DNA of 5,571 bases. Source: an uncultured Clostridia bacterium (GTDB lineage Bacteria > Bacillota > Clostridia > Oscillospirales > CAG-272). Positions within the stretch are counted from its first letter, which is position 1. Every line of letters starts with the position of its first letter. The notes under the pieces were generated by a model that worked only from the letters and a program-made list of their open reading frames with translations, was not told the DNA's origin and did no database searches. Shown in pieces: positions 1 through 4,883 of this stretch. The DNA lies in NCBI GenBank assembly GCA_904501865.1, contig CAJGCF010000080.1:1-5571 (forward strand), written 5' to 3'. The position numbers were made by a program, and so were the translations under genes.

Positions 1-18
1 ACGTCTGCCCTTGATGTT

Positions 19-2703
19 TTATGCGCTGTGCTTTTTATCTACAGCTCTGTGAATTATTTTGACTATCTCAACTATCGGGATTATGAGAATAGCGAGACCG
101 AATGCGATTCCGTATTCCATAAGGTCAAGGTGAGCAAGCTCAAATGCGTTTGCGAGGAAGGGGATCTCTATAACCACGGTGGTAAGGATCAACGAAAGCG
201 CGCCTGCACCCCAGAGCCACCAGTTCTGATTCTTCATCTTAAAAATAGAGCCGTGGAGAGATCTCATATTGAATGCGTGGCAGATCTCACAGAGGGAGAG
301 TGTGAGGAATGCCATGGACGTGCCGAGCATCTCGGCGGAGTACGTACCTGCGGCTATTGCCTCTGCGTGATGAAGATCTGCAAGCCAAAATCTACCGATA
401 AGATAAGATGCCATTGTAATGATAGTCACGAGCACTCCCTGATATGCAACGGCAAATCCGAGACCGCCTGCGAAGATACCCTCCTTGGAGTCACGGGGCT
501 TACGGTTCATAACGTCAGCCTCGGGCTTTTCCATTCCGAGTGCGAGAGCAGGGAAGCAGTCTGTGATAAGATTTATCCAAAGCAGATGCACGGGTGCGAA
601 GATGGTATATCCAAAGAGCGTCGCAAAGAATATCGTGAGCACCTCGGAGAGATTGGACGCGAGAAGGAACTGAATAGCCTTACGAATATTATCGTAAATT
701 CTTCTTCCTTCACCGACTGCCGAAACTATGGTAGCAAAGTTATCGTCTGCGAGTATCATATCGGCAACATTCTTTGTAACGTCGGTACCCGTGATACCCA
801 TACCTACGCCGATATCGGCGTTCTTTATAGAAGGAGCGTCGTTTACACCGTCGCCTGTCATAGCGGTGACCATGCCTTTTTTACGCCATGCGTTGACTAT
901 TCTTGTCTTGTGCTCGGGCTGAACACGCGCGTAAACGCTGTACTTTTCAACCGCCGTCTCAAACTCCTCGTCGGAGATATCGTCGAGCTCTGATCCCGTG
1001 ATGGCCTGGGATGCATCAGTGATAATACCGAGCTGGAGAGCGATAGCAACCGCGGTATCCTTGTGGTCGCCCGTTATCATAATGGGGCGGATACCTGCGC
1101 TTCTGCACTCGTCGATGGCGGGCTTTACCTCGGGACGGACGGGGTCGATCATTCCCACAAGACCTACGAAGCAAAGGTCGCATTCAACCGTCTCGGGCTC
1201 GTAAGCTGTGGGCTCTGCGCTAAGATCCTTTTTAGCCGCCGCGAGAACTCTGAGAGCCTTGTCTGCCATAGCCTTATTAGCGGCAAGAATGTCAGCTCGG
1301 ATAGTGTCGGTCATATCTACGACCTGACCGTTTACGAGAGCCTTGGTGCAGCGCTTAAGGAGCTCGTCGGGAGCACCCTTTGTGAACTGCATGAGTGTAC
1401 CGTTCTCGTCCTTGTGGACGGTGGACATCATCTTTCTGCCCGAGTCAAAGGGAACCTCGCCTATACGGACGAGCTTTAACTTTTGCTTGTTCTTGGAGAG
1501 ACCGAGAGTCTCCGCGTAGTTTACGAGAGCTGCCTCGGTGGGCTCACCCACAGCAGTGCCTGCCTCTGTATCAAACTCTGCGTCGGAGCAGAGAGACATA
1601 GCGTTTGCAAGGATTGCCTCATCGTCGCCGTAGTGGTCGACGACGGTCATCTTGTTCTGTGTAAGAGTACCTGTCTTATCCGAGCAAATTATTTGTGTAC
1701 AGCCGAGAGTCTCAACTGCGGTAAGCTTACGGATAATGGCGTTTCTCTTTGACATATTGGTAACGCCGATAGAGAGAACGATGGTAACGACGGTTGCGAG
1801 TCCCTCGGGAATAGCCGCAACGGCAAGAGAGATAGCTATCATAAACGAGGAGAGGATGGGCTCAAAGCCAATGCCCTCACGTATGAGTTGAACACCGAAA
1901 ATAACCACACATATACCGATGACCAGCCAAGTCAGTATCTTGGAAAGACCCGCGAGCTTTATTTGGAGAGGAGTTTTACCTTCCTCTGCCTGCGCAAGAG
2001 CGTCTGCAATCTTACCCATTTCGGTCTGCATGCCCGTAGCAGTAACTACTGCCTTGCCGCGTCCGTAGACTACGGTAGAGCCCATAAAGACCATGTTTTT
2101 TCTGTCTCCGAGCGCAACGTCGCCGTTAGCGCCTGCTGTGAGGACCTCGACCTTTTTGTCAACGGGAACGGATTCACCCGTGAGCGCGGCTTCCTCAATC
2201 TTCATAGAAGCGCATTCGATTATACGCGCGTCTGCGGGAACTGCGTCACCGGCCTCAAGCACGATTATATCGCCGACGACCAGATCTTCACTTGCAACAG
2301 TAATCTGCTTACCGTCACGAATGACCTTGGACTGTGCCTTGGACATTTCCTGGAGCGCCTCGATAGCCTTTTCAGCCTTGCTCTCCTGGAATACACCGAG
2401 AATTGCGTTGATGAGAACGACCGCCAGAATGATAACCACGTCTGCGGGGAACTCAAATCCGTGCTGCAAGCCCTCGTAGATCTCCACTCCTGCGGAGATA
2501 GCAGCTGCTACCAGAAGAATGATAGTCATAGGCTCGGCGAGCTGCTTGAAGAATCTTATGATGAGAGATTCCTTTTTGCCCTCAATGAGCTTGTTTTTGC
2601 CGTTTTTCTCAAGTCGCGCAGCCGCCTCGATCTCGGACAGACCGTTCTGCGAGGAGGAAACAGACTCAATGACTTCGGCAGAGCTTGAAAGATATTCTTT
2701 CAT
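19..2703 (-). CDS. Type-II (SERCA-like) P-type cation-transporting ATPase, likely Ca2+/Mn2+ exporter
   Basis: This integral membrane pump couples ATP hydrolysis to export of divalent cations from the cytoplasm. Seen in the 894-residue product: an N-terminal cation-ATPase domain (about 1-70), actuator motif TGES (175-178), M4 motif AAIPEGL (296-302), phosphorylation motif DKTGTLT with acceptor D342, nucleotide-binding KGAP (442-445), DPVRP (520-524), TGDH (544-547), hinge TGDGVND (616-622), and about ten membrane segments. Residues equivalent to the SERCA ion sites are present: E300 (M4), N684 and E687 (M5), N711, T714 and D715 (M6), E806 (M8). Length is normal and complete. The ATG is preceded by AAAGGAG with a 7-nt gap, which supports this start. 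A Mn2+-type riboswitch and terminator occupy the leader. Pumps behind this riboswitch in Streptococcus and Lactococcus are linked to Mn2+/Ca2+ handling, so Mn2+ export is inferred, and pure Ca2+ transport remains possible. Only 18 bases follow the stop; no terminator is visible there. Confidence 0.95.
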   Translation of the reverse strand: MKEYLSSSAEVIESVSSSQNGLSEIEAAARLEKNGKNKLIEGKKESLIIRFFKQLAEPMTIILLVAAAISAGVEIYEGLQHGFEFPADVVIILAVVLINAILGVFQESKAEKAIEALQEMSKAQSKVIRDGKQITVASEDLVVGDIIVLEAGDAVPADARIIECASMKIEEAALTGESVPVDKKVEVLTAGANGDVALGDRKNMVFMGSTVVYGRGKAVVTATGMQTEMGKIADALAQAEEGKTPLQIKLAGLSKILTWLVIGICVVIFGVQLIREGIGFEPILSSFMIAISLAVAAIPEGLATVVTIVLSIGVTNMSKRNAIIRKLTAVETLGCTQIICSDKTGTLTQNKMTVVDHYGDDEAILANAMSLCSDAEFDTEAGTAVGEPTEAALVNYAETLGLSKNKQKLKLVRIGEVPFDSGRKMMSTVHKDENGTLMQFTKGAPDELLKRCTKALVNGQVVDMTDTIRADILAANKAMADKALRVLAAAKKDLSAEPTAYEPETVECDLCFVGLVGMIDPVRPEVKPAIDECRSAGIRPIMITGDHKDTAVAIALQLGIITDASQAITGSELDDISDEEFETAVEKYSVYARVQPEHKTRIVNAWRKKGMVTAMTGDGVNDAPSIKNADIGVGMGITGTDVTKNVADMILADDNFATIVSAVGEGRRIYDNIRKAIQFLLASNLSEVLTIFFATLFGYTIFAPVHLLWINLITDCFPALALGMEKPEADVMNRKPRDSKEGIFAGGLGFAVAYQGVLVTIITMASYLIGRFWLADLHHAEAIAAGTYSAEMLGTSMAFLTLSLCEICHAFNMRSLHGSIFKMKNQNWWLWGAGALSLILTTVVIEIPFLANAFELAHLDLMEYGIAFGLAILIIPIVEIVKIIHRAVDKKHSA

Positions 2704-2775
2704 TTTTTGTCTCCTTTAAAAGCATTTATTTTCAATTTATTATATACCGACAGAAAAAGGAATATAGCACTTCCG

Positions 2776-2811
2776 AAAAAAAAGACCTATCCGTCATGCA
2801 ACAGATAAGTC
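2776..2811 (-). terminator. Intrinsic terminator in the leader of the P-type ATPase
   Basis: On the minus strand GACTTATC (2811-2804) pairs with GATAGGTC (2791-2784), eight pairs including one G-U, around a 12-nt loop. Eight consecutive T follow (2783-2776). It lies between the promoter and the ATPase start, so it would stop transcription before the gene unless disrupted. Its 5' arm contains the CTTA segment that would form the closing P1 helix of the upstream aptamer. The two folds therefore exclude each other, the expected layout for a metal-activated transcriptional ON switch. Confidence 0.85.
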
Positions 2812-2894
2812 TCATCGTTTAAAACAAAGCCAGAGCGTTTCCGCCCATGATGTTGACTTGGTTGCGTCTGTGCGCCGACTACTCCCTTACTCTC
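2804..2894 (-). promoter_or_regulatory. yybP-ykoY family Mn2+ riboswitch (aptamer)
   Basis: Read on the minus strand, this leader has the hallmarks of the yybP-ykoY manganese riboswitch as I recall it. TAAG followed by GGGAGTAG (from 2889, loop block 2886-2879) comes first. A small GCG/CGC hairpin (2875-2864) is next. A second arm is closed by AACCAAG with CTTTGTT, with one mismatch. It is capped by a GGGCG-GAAA-CGCTC hairpin (2846-2833). The 3' segment GATGAGACTTA then lets CTTA pair with TAAG as P1. Aptamers of this class bind Mn2+ (with a Mg2+/Ca2+ site) where two loops dock, and commonly precede metal exporters including P-type ATPases. P1 here competes with the downstream terminator, so Mn2+ should raise expression. 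I identified it by eye from conserved blocks, not with a covariance model. Confidence 0.85.
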
Positions 2895-2897
2895 ATT

Positions 2898-2926
2898 ATT
2901 TTAACATTCATTTATCGTTTTGTCAA
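2898..2926 (-). promoter_or_regulatory. Sigma-A promoter for the riboswitch-ATPase transcript
   Basis: On the minus strand there is a perfect -35 box TTGACA (2926-2921), a 17-nt spacer, and a -10 box TAAAAT (2903-2898) preceded by TGT, an extended -10. The predicted transcription start is near 2891, immediately before the aptamer, giving a leader of about 190 nt. AT-rich DNA upstream could act as an UP element. The near-consensus boxes suggest strong constitutive initiation, with control left to the leader. Confidence 0.85.
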
Positions 2927-2936
2927 GGGACTTGAC
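2922..2936. repeat. Perfect inverted repeat overlapping the -35 box (possible operator)
   Basis: GTCAAG and CTTGAC form perfect 6-bp arms around a 3-bp centre (GGA on the plus strand). The right half of the palindrome, read on the minus strand, is part of the TTGACA -35 element. The position would suit a repressor that blocks RNA polymerase. However, half of the symmetry comes from the -35 consensus itself, and I cannot match it to a known regulator such as MntR or Fur. Confidence 0.35.
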
Positions 2937-3072
2937 TAAAAAATCGCATGATTTTATAAATTTAAAAACAAGGAAAATGTGAAAAAGTCGGATTTTCTAT
3001 ATAAATAAAGGAAAAATGGGACATTTTTGATTTTAAAATTGTAAATAAAGTGTTAATAAGACGGGGTTTTCC
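2937..3072. other. AT-rich spacer between divergent promoters
   Basis: This stretch separates the two divergent promoters. I see no plausible ORF, RNA gene or repeat array. It holds A- and T-tracts and one weak inverted repeat (AAAATC, 4-bp centre, GATTTT, 2940-2955). Its likely role is as upstream promoter DNA, possibly UP elements for both directions. Confidence 0.5.
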
Positions 3073-3101
3073 TTGACTTTGGGATATTATTGTGATATGA
3101 T
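3073..3101 (+). promoter_or_regulatory. Sigma-A promoter for the leader ORF and CorC-type gene
   Basis: The -35 box TTGACT (3073-3078), a 17-nt spacer and the -10 box TATGAT (3096-3101) preceded by TGA (extended -10) make a near-consensus promoter. Transcription should start near 3108. The first transcribed features are the 27-codon ORF and its terminator. The CorC-type gene begins about 220 nt downstream, so its expression from here requires read-through of that terminator. Confidence 0.85.
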
Positions 3102-3135
3102 GATGAAAACAATTCAAAAAGGAAGGTACATAGAA

Positions 3136-3219
3136 ATGGATGACGGCGATAGTACGGACACTACTTGTAATATGTGTAATGCCTTAACTGTTGTACGTGC
3201 GTTTCATTATATATCATAA
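3136..3219 (+). CDS. Small Asp-rich ORF, candidate leader peptide (27 aa)
   Basis: I do not recognise this peptide. It begins MDDGDSTDTT, so four Asp fall in the first eight residues. A CNMC motif follows (C11, C14), then a mixed tail ending HYIS. GGAAGG lies 9 nt before the ATG. An in-frame ATG at 3103 would give 38 residues, but it falls at the -10 box, before the predicted transcript start, so 3136 is preferred. The stop lies 6 nt before the terminator stem and about 110 nt before the CorC-type gene, the layout of an attenuator leader. Acidic N-termini can destabilise translating ribosomes at low Mg2+, as described for E. coli MgtL; applying this here is inference. It could instead be an independent small protein, or a chance ORF inside a structured RNA. 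Confidence 0.55.
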   Translation: MDDGDSTDTTCNMCNALTVVRAFHYIS

Positions 3220-3229
3220 ATGCTCGCAT
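3197..3229 (+). promoter_or_regulatory. Candidate antiterminator hairpin
   Basis: GTGCG (3197-3201) can pair with CGCAT (3225-3229), and CATT (3205-3208) with AATG (3219-3222), forming an interrupted stem around the end of the small ORF. The 3' strand uses GCAT (3226-3229), which also starts the terminator stem, so the two structures compete. A ribosome reaching the stop codon would open this hairpin. It is weak and AT-rich and was not checked by folding energy. Confidence 0.35.
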
Positions 3230-3267
3230 AGCCTAACGATCAAGCTCGGATAGGTTGTGCTTTTTTT
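3226..3267 (+). terminator. Intrinsic terminator upstream of the CorC-type gene
   Basis: GCATAGCCTA (3226-3235) pairs with TAGGTTGTGC (3251-3260): ten pairs, two of them G-U, with a possible inner CGA/TCG extension. Seven T follow (3261-3267), then a second T-run at 3271-3276. It sits between the strong promoter and the CorC-type gene. It therefore either ends a short standalone transcript or acts as an attenuator. Confidence 0.85.
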
Positions 3268-3308
3268 GTCTTTTTTATGATTATAATGAAAAAATACGTA
3301 TTATGAAT

Positions 3309-3313
3309 AGGAG
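3309..3313 (+). promoter_or_regulatory. Distant Shine-Dalgarno of the CorC-type gene
   Basis: AGGAG at 3309-3313 is the only good ribosome-binding sequence before the ATG at 3329, but the gap is 15 nt, longer than the usual 5-9. No in-frame ATG, GTG or TTG lies closer. The following codons encode the conserved first membrane segment, so 3329 is still the best start. The spacing predicts weak initiation or a structured spacer. Confidence 0.5.
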
Positions 3314-3328
3314 ATATTTACAGAAAAA

Positions 3329-4753
3329 ATGGATTACATAGGACCTTTATTATTACAAATAGTTCTTATAGCGCTCAATGCTATATTTGCAAGTGCTGAA
3401 ACGGCGTTTCTTTCAACAAATACAACAAAGATAGAAAAAATGGCCGAGGAGGGCGACAAACGCACGAGGAAGAAGGCTAAAAAGCTCCAGAAGCTTACCA
3501 AGGATTCCTCGAAGTTCCTCTCCACAATACAAGTCGCAATAACTCTCGCGGGATTTCTCGGCTCCGCGTTCGCGGCTGACAGCTTTGCCGAGCCTTTGAC
3601 GGCTTGGTTCAATTCACTCGGATTTATTACGGGCAATGGCATCGTTATTCCCGAGCAGGTATTCGTTATACTCATTACCCTTATACTTTCGTTCTTTAGC
3701 ATAGTGTTTGGAGAGCTTGTTCCTAAGAAGATAGCTATGAAGAACGCGGAGAAGGTATCGCTTGCTCTTGGCGGCTTTATCCGCTTCGTGTCCTGCATAT
3801 TTGCTCCTCTTGTATGGGTGCTGACAAAGACCACAAACGGATTACTCCGTATGTTTGGCATCAATCCTCACGAGGAGGAGGAGGCCGCAAGCGAGGAGGA
3901 GCTCCGTATGATGCTTGACACGAGTAGCGAGAAGGGAGAGATAGACAGTCTTGAAAATGAGATGATACAGAACATTTTTGAGTTCGATGATATTCTCATC
4001 TCTGAGGTCTGCACGCACCGCCGAGACGTTAAGATGATATACCGTGAGGACGATATAGACGAATGGAAGAAGGTGCTCTCCACATCAAGACACGGATATT
4101 ATCCTATATGCGGAGAGAGTGCCGACGATATCGTGGGAGTGCTCAACATCAAAAAGTTCTTCCGCTCTGAGTGTAAAACAGTTGCGGAGGCTATGAGAAT
4201 AGCTTGTGAAAAGCCTTATTTCGTTCCTGAAAATATGAAAGCGGACGTTCTCTTTACAAATATGAAGGAGACCAGAAACTATTTCGCTATCGTGGTGGAC
4301 GAATACGGTGGAACCAACGGCGTTATCACCATACACGACTTGCTTGAGCTTTTGGTCGGAGATATGGACGACAAGGATGAGATAGTAGTCGAGGAGATAG
4401 TATGTCTCAGCGAGGAGACTCGCGAGTGGAGGATACTCGGCTCGGCTTCGCTTGAGAAGGTAGCGGAGGCTCTGGGCGTTGTATTCGATACAGAGGACTG
4501 CGATACGTTTGGCGGATACATCTTTGGAATACTTGGCGAGATACCCGACGACGGTACCACGCTTGACCTTGAGACCGACGACCTTGTTATAAAGGTAGAG
4601 TCCGTGCTCGACCATAGAATAGAGACCACGCTCGTCACGGTCAAGGAAAGACCTGTCGATGAGGATGATGAGGACTATGAGGAGGACGACGACAAGCGTC
4701 GCAGCAAGGATAAAGACGACTCTGATGACGGTACGTCCGAGGCGGAAGAATAA
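3329..4753 (+). CDS. CNNM/CorC (HlyC/CorC) family divalent cation transporter with CBS pair
   Basis: This membrane protein belongs to the family once called hemolysin C. Characterised members (MpfA in Staphylococcus aureus, archaeal and bacterial CorC structures) move Mg2+ out of cells or confer Mg2+ tolerance. Seen in 474 residues: a DUF21/CNNM domain (about 1-180) with first-helix motif NAIFASAETAFLS (17-29), further membrane segments around 65-85, 108-127 and 145-165, and the conserved GELVPKK (128-134). A CBS pair follows (about 215-345), its second repeat ending in DEYGGTNGVITIHDLLELL (324-342). The CorC_HlyC domain (about 355-440) contains DTFGGYIFGILGEIPDDG (392-409). The C-terminus (443-474) is an Asp/Glu/Lys-rich tail. 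Length is typical and complete. The CBS pair probably senses Mg-nucleotide. The gene lies behind a leader ORF and terminator and is divergent from the P-type ATPase. Direction of transport and ion are inferred from the family. Confidence 0.93.
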   Translation: MDYIGPLLLQIVLIALNAIFASAETAFLSTNTTKIEKMAEEGDKRTRKKAKKLQKLTKDSSKFLSTIQVAITLAGFLGSAFAADSFAEPLTAWFNSLGFITGNGIVIPEQVFVILITLILSFFSIVFGELVPKKIAMKNAEKVSLALGGFIRFVSCIFAPLVWVLTKTTNGLLRMFGINPHEEEEAASEEELRMMLDTSSEKGEIDSLENEMIQNIFEFDDILISEVCTHRRDVKMIYREDDIDEWKKVLSTSRHGYYPICGESADDIVGVLNIKKFFRSECKTVAEAMRIACEKPYFVPENMKADVLFTNMKETRNYFAIVVDEYGGTNGVITIHDLLELLVGDMDDKDEIVVEEIVCLSEETREWRILGSASLEKVAEALGVVFDTEDCDTFGGYIFGILGEIPDDGTTLDLETDDLVIKVESVLDHRIETTLVTVKERPVDEDDEDYEEDDDKRRSKDKDDSDDGTSEAEE

Positions 4754-4765
4754 TTAAAATATACG

Positions 4766-4793
4766 AAAAAACGGTCTCATCGAGACCGTTTTT
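4766..4793. terminator. Bidirectional intrinsic terminator between convergent genes
   Basis: AAAAACGGTCTC (4766-4777 region through 4778) and GAGACCGTTTTT (4782-4793) form a perfect stem with a 3-nt loop, 13 nt past the CorC-type stop codon. The flanking A-run and T-run give a T-tract on both strands, so it should end the CorC-type transcript and also the opposing asd transcript. Confidence 0.92.
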
Positions 4794-4824
4794 GCTTTAT
4801 TATTAAAAGCTCTTGAAAGTGAGG

Positions 4825-4872
4825 TGCAGGGGAAAGGAGCCTTTTTGTAAAGATAAGCTTCTTCCCCCTGCA
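4825..4872. repeat. Long imperfect intergenic hairpin
   Basis: Sixteen-base arms TGCAGGGGAAAGGAGC (4825-4840) and GCTTCTTCCCCCTGCA (4857-4872) pair at 14 positions plus a G-T and an A-C. The 16-nt loop has its own CTTT/AAAG mini-stem. No T-tract follows on either strand, so it is not a standard terminator. It starts 11 nt past the asd stop and could stabilise the 3' end of that mRNA or be a copy of a dispersed repeat. Confidence 0.6.
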
Positions 4873-4883
4873 ATATCTATTTA

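Noticed and set aside
28..993. 321-codon open frame on the plus strand, antisense to the ATPase
   Set aside because: It lies wholly inside the ATPase coding region on the other strand, gives a Cys/His-rich product with no recognisable domain, and lacks a convincing ribosome-binding site. It is an open frame by codon bias only.
1888..2688. 266-codon open frame on the plus strand
   Set aside because: It is also antisense to the conserved N-terminal half of the ATPase, with no domain, ribosome-binding site or promoter.
2739..2744. TATAAT on the minus strand between the riboswitch terminator and the ATPase
   Set aside because: It is a good -10 hexamer but has no matching -35 at 16-18 nt. In AT-rich DNA it is weak evidence for a terminator-bypassing promoter.
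3247..3255. CGGATAGGT shared by the 3' arms of both leader terminators (also 2785-2793 on the minus strand)
   Set aside because: Nine bases shared within a short region on both strands is within chance, and the pairing 5' arms and loops are unrelated.
3282..3287. TATAAT upstream of the CorC-type gene, after the leader terminator
   Set aside because: There is no -35 box at proper spacing, only a T-run. It could be a secondary promoter bypassing the attenuator, but the sequence support is too weak to list.
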